A DNA stretch of 64,000 bases from Trichoderma breve (GCF_028502605.1 NC_079232.1:4092001-4156000), one strand, 5' to 3'. Positions 24,467-36,765 are shown, counted from the stretch's first letter. Notes: a model not told the origin generated them from the letters alone. Numbers and translations: made by a program.

Positions 24467-25515
24467 ATGGACATGGAGAGCCTGATTCGGAATCTATCGC
24501 AGACACAAATATAGGCATTCTTTGAGAAGAGCGCCCCTGTAACGCAAGCTCAATGCAACACAGAGGCTGAACGCATCACGGGCGAACCTGTCAAACCTAC
24601 GGCGGTGCAGGGCGGATGCAGCTACACTGTTATCACTGAAAGTGGCTCACTTGTTATCCAATTTCGCAGCAGCGACTCTGCTTTAGACCTTGGCTTTCTC
24701 CAGGACATCGAACAAGCCTACAAGGGCTTCGTTCCACACCATGAGAGCGTGGGCAAGGTAGGCAATGTCCACGTCTACAGGATGAACAATGTCGGCGGGG
24801 TATCGATGTATCTGGCCCGCGATTAGCTGCATGCGAATGATTGCTTCCTCCTGAAGAGGACCCTGAAAGACTACGCAAGGTCTGTGGGAACCCCAAATCT
24901 AAAGCTAGAGGGAGCCGTGCAGCTGACTTTTACCAACGCAGGTTCTTCAGCTCGGCATGGTGGAACACGCCTCAGGCAATGAAGGATACAGACCGTGGCG
25001 AGCTCCTCCAAAATTACGACGCCTAGCTTGCGGCGCTAGAGAGAGGTTTGCCAAGTCGCTTTCACCAGACTCTAAACAAGATCAGATCGCGACTCCCGGA
25101 GCTCTTTGCTGGGGACTGGCCGATGGTCCCCAACCACATCGACCTCCAGGAGAACAACATCTACGTGGACACGACTTCGGGCAGTCTCGTCGGTATCTGC
25201 GGCTGGAAGGACACCGAGGTCAGTCCGTTTGGAATGTCGCTGGGCGGTCTCGAGGCCATGCTAGGGATCAGAAGGGTCAGCGTGGGCTACACCTATCTCC
25301 CCAACCAGCAGGCCCTTCGCGATGTGTTTTGGGCGGCGTTTAAGGAGTTGATGAAGGGCTACGACGATCGCGTGGAAGTTGCAACGATTGCAGGCCTCTT
25401 CCTAAACAATGGCTTTCAGCATGACGAGCATGGCAACACGATTCCGGCGCAGGAGGGAAGCGATGACTTGATTTTTCTCGATGCAGTTATCCTGGGGAAT
25501 TCGTCATCTCAATAG
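24467..25515 (+). pseudogene. aminoglycoside-phosphotransferase (APH)-like gene with three in-frame TAG codons
   Basis: A gene of the fungal APH/choline-kinase-like family that reads almost end to end in one frame. Exons are 24467-24879 and 24942-25515, with a 62-nt intron (GTCTGT...GCTGAC...GCAG) that exactly restores the conserved YAR/FFSSAWW join. Three TAG codons interrupt it: 24512-24514, 24824-24826 and 25024-25026. The catalytic-loop motif is intact (NHIDLQENN, His-x-Asp-x4-Asn), but the metal-binding Asp usually seen in ICDWKDTEV is Gly here (ICGWKDTEV). The last 150 codons are uninterrupted. Two of the stops are explained by CAG to TAG, a C-to-T change in a CpA context as in RIP. Most likely a recently inactivated gene; sequencing error or UAG readthrough is less likely. 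Confidence 0.72.
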
Positions 25516-26873
25516 CTGCCTGTCATGTATTTCGTACCTTCGCACCATAGACATAAAGATGTGATGCCTGTTTCACTCGGAGAGGGAACCCGGTTAAAGA
25601 TACGGAGTAGGCATATAGTTTGAAGATCTTGAAAATAAGAACGAGTGGGGGGCGCCAGTGCCTCCAAAACGATACCTTACCCCGACGTCACTGGGGCGGA
25701 TGCTCTGCTAAGACTGCTACCCCCGCGTTGCAGTCGCGCGAATCTTTGGCCAAAAACTCACGCCTAAGCAAAAAGATGCCCAGAATCACAAGCCAGAAAA
25801 GCAAAAGGGCCGTCATGCATACCACCAACCAGGGTTGCATGCGCCCCACGTGCCCTCAATGACGAAACAGCCGGAACAAGAGAAGCGTGAAAAAAAATTC
25901 ATGCTAGGGGACCATTGTTAAGAAAGGGAAAGGAGAAGAAAAAAGAAAAAGTCACCAGAGACATTATTAATTAAGGCCCAAGATGCACACAAAAAGAGGA
26001 CGGAGGAGGAGGAGAAGAAGGAAAAACCGGCCCACGTCACATGGGAATCTCGGGGGGCGTGTCTTTTCCCAAAGGAGCAGCCGAGACGAGACAGCCTTGC
26101 CCCGATTGAACAAGCAGATTGAAATTAATTTGGCGGAGAGACTGTCAGTTCAGTACAGTAAGCGACTTGGTGCTACTTAGTAGTAATGATCCAATTTAAT
26201 TTCCATCGCCTTCTTGGCCTGTGATAAATACATGAACATCTCGTCCCATCATCTAATTCCCTTCTAAAATCCAACATTGAACCCAGTAATTACAGCATCT
26301 CGCACGGCCAACAGGCGGCGTTACAGAGTTTCATTGCCACTGTCCTGTCTCTCTCCTTGCACGGCCTGACTGACCTCATCTCATCCATCACACTCGGCCT
26401 ATCCCCCATCGAACCACCCGTCTGTCGATTCCTTGCGACTCTCGCATTCGCATCCTCAGCCCTGCAACTGCAACTGCAGCGTCTCCTCCGCTTCCATTTC
26501 CATCCTGCCCAGCTGATCAAACCCCGCCTGCAATTCCCTGTTCACTCTCTTCTCCAAGCCTGGTGTCATTCGGCCCCTCATATGCGGAGAAGGCAAGCCA
26601 GTGCCAGTGCGTAGGAGCGGCTGAGCCAGGCCAGCCAGCTGGACAGAGACACGTCAGAAAGCGGCTGATCAGGCGTCGGTGGTCTATAAAAGTTGCCAGG
26701 AACCAACATCAACGAATTTGTTTGTTTGCCTGCGTGGTTCCTCTATTCCTCTATTCACCTATTTGTCGATCTATCTCTGCACTTTAATCGATATACGCAC
26801 TCCATCCAAGCTTCACGCGCATCGCATTCTTTCTACACCAAACTAAACCAAACCGCACCACAGAAGATCAACC
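25516..26873. other. intergenic region with the promoter of the histidine-phosphatase gene
   Basis: No supportable gene. The first half is the 3' flank of the APH-like pseudogene and is A-rich near 25,890-26,020. The second half becomes pyrimidine-rich and carries a TATA box, as expected for the promoter and leader of the gene starting at 26874. Confidence 0.5.
26685..26691 (+). promoter_or_regulatory. TATA box upstream of the histidine-phosphatase-fold gene
   Basis: TATAAAA, 183 bp before the ATG at 26874, followed by a CT-rich leader. Consistent in position and sequence; transcription start not known. Confidence 0.5.
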
Positions 26874-28944
26874 ATGGGCCGGTTACCGTCGCATATATTC
26901 GTCGTAAGGTAGGAGACAAACCCCCAAGTCTTAAATCCCACTGTTTTCCAATTGGCCAATCATTGCTAACCTCTGCAATCATCTCAGACACGGCAATCGA
27001 CTCGATACCGCCAACAAGCAATGGCACCTCACCTCACCGACTCCCTACGATCCTCCCCTGACATACGGCGGCTTTCTGCAGGCCCGCCAGGTCGGCAACC
27101 AGATTGCCAGCATTCTGGAGCAGGCAAAGGTCGAGGCCGAGGTCACAAACAACGGCGCCTCCTTGACCGGGAAGCGCCGACGCTTCAGAGTCGTCATCCA
27201 CAGCTCGCCCTTTCTGCGGTGTGTCCAGACGTCCGTGGGCATCAGCTCCGGCCTCGCCCAGACAGCCTCCGAATCCATATACCAGCCTTCCGATGTCATC
27301 GTCCCGCGCAAGGCCCCGATTGGGCAGCAGAGCCCACACAAGTCCGCCCTGTTACGGCTCGACACGTTTCTGGGGGAGTGGCTGTCACCGGAGTACTTTG
27401 AGATGATCACGCCTCCTCCGGGTCCGGCCCTCATGATGGGCGGCGCAAAGGCTGATTTGTTGCGACGCGAAGATTACAGCATCTACGCAGGCGTGCCCAT
27501 GCCCAGTACCACTCAACCGGCGTCGAATGGCGCCCTCTGGAGTTCGCCGGTGGCGGCGTCTCCCTCGCAACAGCCCGCATCTGGATTAGGCCAGGGTAGT
27601 GTTTTCAGCTCCTCCGCCATGGCTGCAGCTCTGTCATCAGCATCCCAGGAGCAGAAGAAAGGCTATCAGCCTCCGCGACCATTGCATGCCATCTCCAGCA
27701 ACGGCAAGATACCTGATGGGTTTGTCGCCCATGCTAGGGACTCGTGTGTCGTCATTGACTACCAGTGGGACTCGATGAGGGCGCCGCTGGACTTTGGCGA
27801 TGGCGGAAAGTTGCCCGAGGAGTGGAAGTCGATGCACCAGCGCTTCCGCTCGGGGCTGAAGCGAATGGTCAACTGGTATGCGACTACGGACTCTCCCGAC
27901 GAACTGCTGTGCGCGCCCGTCAGCACCGAAAATGACCACAGCTGCAGCGACAGCGGCTATGGCGAAGAGGAGGAGGAGGAGGTTGAGACGGTGGTCATCA
28001 TCGTGTCCCACGGTGCCGGCTGCAACGCCTTGATCGGGGCCATCACTCACAAGCCCGTTCTCATGGACGTCGGAATCGCCTCCATTACCGCAGCTGTCAG
28101 AAGACCGGATGCCGATTATGCCAAAGCACTTGCCGTCTCCTCAGGGCACCAGGGCAGTGGTTCTGTAACTCCCCAAGCTGCCGTTGATGACTTGTACGAG
28201 ATTCGCCTCTCTGCAAGCACAGAGCACTTGCGCTCCAACTCTGGCGCATCCGTCACCGCAAGGCCCGCATCTCCCAGGAACACCTGGAGCTCTTCTGGTC
28301 GTGGCCGCAACTCAACATTGCCCACCTCGCCTACTGTGGATGGACCCGTGCAAAACCCCCTTTCGTTCCTCGAGCCGCTCTCGACGGCAAGCACTCGGAG
28401 CACTTCCGCGAACCCGTCAGTTGGCCCCTTTACTCGACGAGATTCAGGCTCCAGCCGGCGGTCCCCCAGGGCGGCACCGCCTGTGAGCGCAGGATATGAG
28501 ATTGAGGCCAACAGCTACACCACAGGACGGACGCGGGCTCCCTCTTCAGGATCAGGGCTGTGGGCACCCGCGCGCTCTTCATTGCGTCTGATTGATGATG
28601 TCGACGAGGAGGCAGTAGACGACTACGACAACATACTCCCCAATTTCGACAAGTTTAGGCCTATCTCTGACGAAAACATCAAGCCATCGCAGGAGGCTAA
28701 ACCATTGGAGCCGTTTCCAAGTCTAGCTCCTGCCATCCAGCTTCCCACTTCTCCCAAGGGGCCGGTTTTCTCTGCTCCCATCAAACTCAACACGGACGTT
28801 TCGTTTGAAGACGCCGGGGATGAGATGCCTTTGTCGGGATTGGGCGGGCTCTGGACCTTGGCCATGCCGCCGAGCGAAGCGGATAGGCTTAGGGATTTGA
28901 GCCAGGCAAAGAGGAGGTGGACCGTGAATGAGAGGGCTTGGTGA
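26874..28944 (+). CDS. histidine phosphatase superfamily (phosphoglycerate-mutase-like) protein with a long C-terminal tail
   Basis: Predicted phosphatase-fold protein; substrate unknown. Model: exon 1 26874-26908, a 79-nt intron 26909-26987 (GTAGGA...TCAG), exon 2 26988-28944; 663 aa. The intron splits the RHG signature exactly, giving IFVVRHGNRLD with the nucleophilic His13. A second conserved block (VIHSSPFLRCVQT) and the second catalytic His353 (IIVSHGAGCNALIG) complete the active site. The two halves are separated by a Ser/Gln/Pro-rich insert (about residues 180-240) and an acidic Glu run just before His353. Roughly the last 280 residues are Ser/Pro/Arg-rich and probably disordered (many SP/TP sites), suggesting phosphorylation-dependent control. 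Proteins of this architecture occur widely in filamentous fungi. Confidence 0.85.
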
Positions 28945-29719
28945 TTCCCCCCCTCTTTCTTTTATTAAGGGAGATCTTTTATTTGTTTTATCATTGGGGA
29001 CGATTTGGAGCTCACTTATGGGAATTGTGATTTGGGATGAAGTTGGCGCAAACGAAGCATTAAAAAGGGGTCCAAAAAGGAGTTCTCCCCATGAGTCGAA
29101 TTTGGATTTGTACAACAATTACAGCAGGGCGAAAACGGGGGCGGCATGAGCGATGGATCTTTTCAATCTTTGGCCTTGTGTTTTATATATATATCCTGGT
29201 GAATTTTTTCTCTTTTTTTTTGGGAGCGAAATACGTTTGGGTAGTTTGGGGTTCTGGAAATTGATCTTTTCTGTTTGGGTTTGGGTTTTGCATACGGGCT
29301 GGCTATAGATTTCAGACCGACAGAATGAATATCGCACTTTTCCTTGGTTCGCATGCAATATTGGAGTTACTTTTTTATTTATTTGTTTATTTATTGATTT
29401 GAAAAGGTGATGATGATGTATAGCCCTTGCGTCACCTTGTGTTGCAGAAAAAACAGACGGCAAAGGCATCTAATCTACGGGGCGAGTACAAGAACACCGC
29501 CGTCTAAATCCCTTTTCCATGACTCCATCATGCAGGAGAAAATAATCCAAACAATCATGAGGGTATGTCTCGATGCCTCCCTTCCCCCTCTTTCTCCCCT
29601 ATATACTTTTCTTGTCCCTCCCGAAAATCCAAAAGTTCCTTTTATACGCGCAAAAACAAAACATTGCCAATGATATCGCAAAAAATTCAAGCCTTAAAAT
29701 GAATCACAGATCACCATCA
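28945..29719. other. convergent intergenic region
   Basis: The 3' flanks of the histidine-phosphatase gene (+) and the carnitine carrier (-). Low-complexity AT/TA and TTTAT repeats (near 29,188-29,198 and 29,370-29,400), no gene seen. Confidence 0.55.
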
Positions 29720-30865
29720 TTATTTTGACCCAAACATCTTGTTCATGGCCTGGTGTGCCAGCTCCACGCCCAAGAATGTTGCTGCGTTGGCGGGAACAGC
29801 ACGAGTGAGCGCAGGTCCGAAGCCAGGGAAGAAGGCCTTGTAACCGCCCTTGCCGTAAAGCTCGCGGATGACGCCTCCGATGGTGACGTTGCCCTCGGCA
29901 GTCTGGAGACGAGACTTGACAGTATCGACAGGGAAGACGGGAATCCACATGGCAACACCGGCACCAGCACCAGCGCACGTCACGGCGGTCAGGCTCAGCT
30001 GGCCAGTGGGCTTTCCAGTAACAGGATCCTTGGGGCTCAAGCTCTTCTTAATAACCTCGTAGGCAGCAAAGTATGCGGCGCTTCCGGGCCCGTCACGGGC
30101 GAGGGTAGCAACGCTGCCGCGGAAGACGGAGCGAATGCCGCCCTCGCGGTAGAGCTGGCGCACGACGTCCAGGCCGCCGCTGTACTTTGGCTTCTCGCCG
30201 GGCGCGAGCTGCTTCTGGCCCTGGACCTGCAGGATGACCTTGACGCGCTCGAAGGGGGCGGTGATGGCCGTCATGGGGATGGCGGAGAGGAAGCCGGCGG
30301 CGGCGAGCTGGCCGGTGGACAGGCCGTCGGGCCCAATGGTCGAGACGCCGCCGACGATTTGCTTGCCGAGATCGTAGCCCCAGAAAGACACGGCGACTAT
30401 AGTTTTTGCGCACCTCTCGTCAGCTCACACATGTTCTCACCACAAAACTTGTGCCGAGGTTCGGCAAAAAAAAAGAAAACCCCAAGACAAAATGTCAAGA
30501 TCGAGCACAGGGGAAAAGAACATACACATGGGCGTAACGCCAACCAGCGGCGCACTGACACCTGCATACAGGCCCCTTCTCAGTCCATCCCGCGCGACCG
30601 ACTTGCGCACCACATCAATGGCGCTCGAGTAGACGCCGCGCTCGGCCGTCTGCAGGCGCACCTTGACCAGATCGAACGGGTGGCCGACGACGACGGCGCA
30701 AATACCTCCGAAGCCGCCGGCTGTCAGGGCGCGCAGCTGAGACAGAAGAGCGGACTGAGCGGCAGGCGCGGCGGCCTGGGCGGTCTCTTTGGCCTCTTGG
30801 GGCGAGGGGATCTTGTCGGCGATGGAGGAGACTGCCTCGGCGGGAGAGGAGCTTGAGGAAGACAT
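29720..30865 (-). CDS. acuH: mitochondrial carnitine/acylcarnitine carrier
   Basis: SLC25-family carrier of the inner mitochondrial membrane, exchanging acylcarnitines for carnitine so that acyl and acetyl units from beta-oxidation enter the matrix. Model: exons 30865-30526 and 30396-29720 with a 129-nt intron (GTATGT...ATAG); 338 aa. Three tandem repeats carry the PX[DE]xx[KR]x[KR] signature: HPFDLVKVRLQ, APFERVKVILQ and FPVDTVKSRLQ. The sequence around the second repeat (FLSAIPMTAITAPFERVKVILQVQGQ, conserved in part) is characteristic of the CRC1/AcuH subgroup. An N-terminal Ser/Ala-rich extension of about 40 residues precedes the first helix. The start at 30865 is the first ATG in frame after the upstream in-frame region without ATG. 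Confidence 0.92.
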
Positions 30866-32198
30866 TATGGCGGGGATTGTGAATGTGGAAAAGTAGAGAA
30901 GAAAGCAAAGCAAAGAAAAGAAGGGAGATTTGCGGAAGAAGAAAGAGGAGAGGAGAGGAAGAGCAGATATTAGAGAGGATGCGAAAAAGGAGGAGGAAGT
31001 GGAATATGGGGAGGTTTAGAAGGAAGCAAGAACGAACGCAGGTTGCTTCTAATATGCACATAGCCCGAACATCAAAAGGTACATGTACATCACGTCCGAT
31101 TTAGCGCGTTCACTTTAGCGCAGGTACTTGTGGCGGCCGCATCTCTACGACCCAGATGGCATGTAGCATTCATCAGCTGTCAAGGGTTACTAAAATGACC
31201 TAAAATTTGTGTGTGGGATGGAGAACGGAGAGAAGGAAGTTCGGACGACGGGATGCGAAATGGCACATTACATTACAAACCCAAGGCTGATGATTCAGGG
31301 AAACCGGGGACAACTAAGTAGGCTGAGATATAAAGACCCGCGTGATGGTTGCCATATGACTGCGGGTTTTAGATCCTTCTCTCTCTTTTTTCTTCCTTTC
31401 TTCCTATTTCCCTCGAGGAAGCTTGTGATTATGCTTGGTGTACCGAAACTTGGTAGCAGAAAAGCACCTATATAGTCCGATTTGCACATGTCATTGGAAT
31501 ATCACCTTTATTCCCAAATGCTACCAGAAAATTGCGCTGCTACATTACACTTGACGCCTTGTGGCAGATATACACTTCAATTCAATTTGGCTTCATCCAC
31601 CAACATATACCCTCTTAATGCATATCACCATACTGCCGTCCAAGCACACAAAAGTCAAGCTCAACCGCAGCCGGGTCCCGCCTCGAACCTCGGCTCGCTA
31701 CTCCGTCCGTCGGCCGGGTCAAAGCTCCATGCCCCGCGTGACGGCAGTGTCGGGGGGGAAACTTGAGTTGTCTTCAAGTCCACGTAATAATGAGAAAACT
31801 GATAACCGAAAGAAAAATCGACCGAAATTTGCGCTGTAATTCCATCGAACTGTGATTTCTCTCCCATTCGGTAAATCGCCTCCGATGATGGAGGCGGCAG
31901 GGCGGCATGACATGTACATGTACCTGGTAACCCTCGGCCCAAGCAAGCCACCGTCGAAAGCCACTGCCCGTGGGGTAAAAAAAGGGAAAAGCGGGGAATC
32001 TTTTTTATCAACCCCACGTTCGTCATTCTCACGGCGCGCAATCACATGTCAGGCCAAAATACTATACTGTACTATGACGACTCTCATGCTTCCCATTCTT
32101 CCCCCCACGAGTATAGGCACGCTGTCACAATCATTAACTTGGAAATCAGATAGTAGCTAGCCTCTATAGTAATCCACTTCTAAAGATACACAAAAAAG
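30866..32198. other. intergenic region, promoter of the carnitine carrier
   Basis: No supportable gene. A purine-rich block (30,885-31,020) lies just upstream of the carrier start, i.e. a pyrimidine-rich leader on its own strand. The remainder has only short overlapping frames. Confidence 0.5.
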
Positions 32199-34185
32199 TC
32201 AACCATCAACCTCCATTATAGCAAACGGCGTGTTAATCTCAACCAACTCCGCCTCCCAGCACTTCTTAACATTCTGCACAATCTCGCCTACAGTCCCCCA
32301 TATCCTCTTCCTATTGCGCAGTCCCTTCAACTTATCCTCGTTTGCTTTAATGTCCGTATACAGCTGGTACCAATTCGTCCTATCTCGCGGCAGTCTCACA
32401 GGAGCCATAGCTCGCTTCTTTTCTTTAAATAGCCTTGTCTGGGCTTCCAATTCAGGCGACAGTGGCGGAGATTTAGGCTCGTTCTCTTCCCATATGGGAT
32501 AGAAGTCAGGTTCGTTGGCCTTTAGAACGTCTGCTCGCCGGGTTCGCTCGGCCGTGTACGCTTCTTCCCGCTCCCGCATCTGCTTTAGGTAAGAAGCGTC
32601 TGCCATGGCCCAGGGGTACGGCATAGGGTCATCACACCAGGCTTCGTACACCCACGGCATCTCTCGGACCATCAACGTATGCCACAAAGTCATGGGTAGA
32701 TGATAGAATGCCCGAGATGCCATCCGCAGCGACGCTATATCCTTTGAGCCGAGATGCCAAGCAATCGTATGCTTAAGCTCCGTTGGTAGCTTCAGAAACG
32801 GGTCGTCTTGCACTGCGGAAACATCTTGCTTCTCAGGCCGCTCTGGAAACGGACTGCTCTGGCTATCGAAATCCTCCGCGTCAGAAATAGCCGCATCGCA
32901 AATCTCCCTGAAGCCGGAGATGAAGACGGGATTGGCGGCCAAGTACTCCGCATCAAGCAAACAAGCCCACTTCCAGCCCTTGTTTCTCGCATCCACAATG
33001 TCGGGATGCCGTTCGCCAAACATGCTACGGGATGCAGTACTCTCGAGCTTCATCAATGAATCGAGGCTAACCCTACCCATCTGCTGCTTGCTTATCCTGA
33101 TGAATATCTCAAAGCAGGTAGGGTGAAATGGAAGCACATAAGTTCCCCATCCAAAGAGCTGATAATCTTTGTTAGCACAGTGGTAAGTTTTATCTCATGT
33201 TTCCCGGCCACATACATCTTTCCATGTATCGCTGAGGTTGGACGCATGGAACCAGTCTGCTCCACCACGAATCGGTGCGCACTTCACATCTCCTCCATTC
33301 GGAGGCATGCAGTCTGATAGCCCCGTAAGATGGTAATTCTTTGACTCTCTCTCAAAGTCCATGTCGTCATCACTCGGCTCCCAATCGCTCGTCTTCTTGT
33401 AGAGCCCCTGCACTGTATGGCAATCTATCATTTCGTCGAGAGTAATCCTGTCTCCATGGTAGCCCCGAAGATTACAGCAGCCCGGGCCAGCGATGTGTTC
33501 GTATCTGCGAGCTGTTGGGAGCGCCATGATGTGATGATCAACTCCTATATCTTCGTCTTCCGCACCGCCTTCGTCGTCGTATGGCGCGGAGAGCGGCAAG
33601 AACTCGGTATCGTACTCTGGCTGCGGATCGAGTCCAGTAGCGTTGAAAAACCATTTATACTCTTCCTCCGTATCTGATTCTTGAGATTGAGACGAGCTCG
33701 TCTCGTTGTCTTCCTCAGTCATCTCATCGACGCCATCATCCTCAGCATTCGAGTCGTACTCCAAAGGTTCATCGTCCTCGTCGCTCTCATACACATACGA
33801 AGCATCATCCGGATCGTCCTCATACAAGCGCAGACAAAACTTCAGCTCCCCAGGCGGTCTCCCTCGGTAGACAGAAGCACAACTGCCATCTGGACATTCC
33901 TGCGCATCGCCACCCGAGAGCGCAACCCATTCCCGACTGTTATGCTTGCTAGTATAAGAATTTCCCCACGCAGAGCTGCGAGGCTCGCTGCGAGTCCTGA
34001 TGCGATTAATATTGAACGTAACGCCGCATAGCTGACAGCCTGTCTGTAATTTGCGTTGCCTCGTTTAGCCTTAAATGGATCATCTCTGAGCCAAGCAGAC
34101 GCCATCATACCTTGTCAATGGAAGCTGGTTAATGTAGTATTAGCCGGGCGCTATTTTTAGGAAGAGGATACATCGCCATACTCAT
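32199..34185 (-). CDS. F-box-like protein with N-terminal CxxC motif
   Basis: Fungal F-box-like protein, possibly a substrate adaptor of an SCF ubiquitin ligase; target unknown. Proposed model: exon 1 34185-34182 (ATGA), 57-nt intron, exon 2 34124-34111 (14 nt), 67-nt intron, exon 3 34043-33216, 57-nt intron, exon 4 33158-32199; 601 aa. The spliced N-terminus reads MTSIDKTGCQLCGVTFNINRIR; the CxLCGVxFNI motif is common in this family. An acidic stretch (about 85-135, rich in Asp/Glu/Ser) follows. The third junction joins DTWKD to LFGWGTYVLPFHPTCFE. The F-box-like segment is in exon 4 (FLKLPTELKHTIAWHLGSKD). Exons 3 and 4 are secure; the two tiny 5' exons are inferred because no ATG is available in frame otherwise. 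Confidence 0.78.
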
Positions 34186-34921
34186 TTGTTCACGACACTG
34201 GCCTCATTCACGAGAAGCAGATGTGAATCTGCGGTTTCACTGCGTTGGGAGGTGAAAGATGTCTAGTCTTGGAATATTGCCTCTTTTACACCTACCCCTC
34301 CTACCCCTCCATGAATCACGGATCCTGTGCTTACATCACAGCTTCCGACTAGAGCATGTAGTTACAGCTCCGGCTCTATTTATACCTCCAACCCAGATCG
34401 AGCTCTCATTTAATCGCCATTAATAATATACAAGACCGGATATATCACCAACTCGCAATATATATTGATTCGAAGGTGTCTGTCCACCACAAGTGCCCGG
34501 CAGCTTCAGCGCTCGAGACAATATTACGGACTAATCGTATTCAACCTCAGTAACTGGCATATTCGTGTTGCTTCAATCTCCAGTGGGAAGAGAGTGGGAA
34601 GAAAAAAACTCCATCATGTATCTAGGCAATTCTAGTATATGCAATCAGGAACTAATTATAGACGCGAACGTATCCTAAACACTAAGCAAAACCAGTAACT
34701 CGCACCCTTACGCCAAGCATCTCGCTTCAACCGTTTATAAAATACAGCCAATCCCTCCCATCAAACCACCGCTACCAAGCAGACAAGTTGCGCAATTGAC
34801 GCTGTTTCGCTGTGTAGATGCGTACAACTAAATAATCAGTCATTCATCTCGTCTGTCATTCGGGCAACCATTGAATTGTCGTTGTCTCTGTTGTTGTATG
34901 CATGACACGGCCCCTCATCTC
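34186..34921. other. intergenic region between F-box gene and zinc transporter gene
   Basis: No gene seen. It contains the upstream region of the F-box-like gene and the 3' flank of the zinc transporter gene. Confidence 0.5.
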
Positions 34922-36765
34922 CTAGAATTGCTTGGACATCTGCGGCGGGTTGGTTGGAGCTCGTCCGCGAGTACACCAGCATCCATTATCTCCATCTCTT
35001 TCCACTTGTATGACGGCATCAATGCCCTCCTTTAGCAGATACTCTCGCACACGATCTTTAGTCTCCTCCAAGGCAGCGCCGCGGGCCACCGTAACATGAA
35101 CAACGCCCAATAACTGATTACCTCCATGATCGTCCATCCAAAATTTCGGGGTCGCGTAGCTCACAACGCCTCGCTGTTGTCCAATGCCGGCAAGAATGTT
35201 CCGCAAGTTGTACTCGACACCCTCGGGAACGGTCAAAAGCAGACGCTTCGCTGATGAAAACACGAGTGGTTGTGCAGATAAAAAGATGAGACCGGCAATG
35301 AAGCACGAAGCAAGCGGGTCCCACCCAGCCCAGCCCCAGAAGCTCGTCAAAACTGTAGATACAATGACTGAGACACTGCCCAAAGTGTCTGCCAAAACAT
35401 GCAGGTAGATGCCTCGCATATTTTCATTGTCGTGGTCATGGCCATGGCCATGGTTATGGTCGTGGCCCGAGTGTGAGCTGCATCCATGGTCATGTTTCTC
35501 ACCGTGAGAATGCCCATGGCTGTGTCCGTGTCCATGGTCATGCCCGTGATGGTGGTGTCCAAACGCCATCATGCCAACCAAATTCACGGCCAATCCAAGG
35601 CTGCTGACAACGAAGAGCTCGCCCAGCCGCTTTGTTTGTGTTCCTTCCCACAATCTCTCGAATGCCTCAAACGCAATTTCAACACTCAGCAGCCTAAATC
35701 AAATAGGTGGGTCAGAATCATCATCATTGGCGCATCATAGATTGTACGTACATTAACAGAATGCCATTGGCGAATCCACTCAGCGTTTCAACTTTTCCAA
35801 AGCCGTATGGGAACCGCTGGCTCTTCGGCCACTTGCTCAGGACAGCTGCTAGCAATCCTACGAGCAGGGCAACGCAGTCGAAGAACATGTGGATACTATC
35901 GCTGAGAAGGCCCAGCGAGTCGGTTACGTAGCCATAAAAGGCTTGGATGATCATGAAACCAAAGTTGAGCCTGTATCACGTTATTAGTCACCATCATCTA
36001 CTGAATCTTGGAACGATGAGTGCAAACATACGACATGAAGTAAAATATCCGCCTTGAATCTTTCTCGGCTATTATGGAATAAAGAATGGGCCATCCAACC
36101 GTGTAGGGGAGGATTGTTCTTGTGAAGAGAGACCGCTTGGGGCTATGGTCGTGGCCGGCCTCGTGGGTGTGGTCGTGGCCATGATGGTGACTGTGACTAT
36201 GGTCGTGGCTATGGCCATTGGAATGAGAGTGGGAGTGGGCAGGGGAATGCGAATGAGAATGCGAATGGGAATGGCTATGGTCATGATTGTGGTCGTGGTC
36301 ATGGTCATGGTCGTGAGCAGATTCGTCAATAACTTCTGGTGTATAGCGGTTCCTCCTCGCCTGAGACCAACTCACTGTGCCCCCTATTGACGGCTTCTCG
36401 GTGGAGCTTGCATTGGAGGTTTGCGAGCCGCTGCGGCCATGGCGTGGGAAGCTGAAGGAGTGCGCGTGCAAGTGCGAGGGAGAGGGTAACGGCGGCGGGA
36501 TGGAATACGCCTGCGAGCGCGGGTGGGAGTGGGAATGGGAGCGGCTATGATCGTAATTGTGGTCGTGATCATGGTCATGGTCGTGATCATGATCGTGATC
36601 GTGATCGTGATCGTGGCCCTGGTCCTCGTCGTCCTCCAGCGCAGAGGGCAGACTCTCGCTTGACACCGTCATTCGCCAGGTGTTGAGCGATGCCGGCTGG
36701 GACTGTGTGTGAACCCGGTGAGCGTGCGGCAATGCCGACGACGGCAAGGAATACGAGGCTGCCAT
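34922..36765 (-). CDS. cation-diffusion-facilitator zinc transporter, ZnT5/ZnT7/Msc2-like
   Basis: Predicted Zn2+/H+ antiporter loading zinc into the ER or early secretory pathway. Model: exons 36765-36032, 35970-35752, 35693-34922, with 61- and 58-nt introns (GTATGT...ACAG, GTACGT...TTAG); 574 aa. Six transmembrane segments are expected. The zinc site residues are visible as HxxxD pairs in TM2 (SDSIHMFFD, H272/D276) and TM5 (HVLADTLGS). The long cytosolic N-terminus (about 220 aa) has two His-rich tracts: a His-Asp alternating run and a His-Ser/His-Asp run. A third His-rich loop sits between TM4 and TM5 in exon 3. The core is closest to ZnT5/7 and yeast Msc2, as judged from motif memory. In yeast the homologue works with a partner subunit, which is not seen here. 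Confidence 0.9.
36559..36615 (-). repeat. His-Asp codon repeat in the zinc transporter gene
   Basis: A near-perfect hexanucleotide repeat (variants of CAYGAY on the coding strand) encodes about ten alternating His-Asp pairs in the N-terminal cytosolic region. Simple-sequence origin suggests length variability between strains. Confidence 0.8.

Noticed and set aside
29753..30856. 367-codon plus-strand frame
   Set aside because: It lies antisense to the carnitine carrier, whose frame carries three mitochondrial-carrier signatures. The antisense frame is a GC-rich shadow without domains.
36145..36390. Plus-strand ORF rich in Val/Met (MVVAGLVGVVVAMM type) that looks like a membrane protein
   Set aside because: It is the antisense reading of the His-codon repeats of the zinc transporter.
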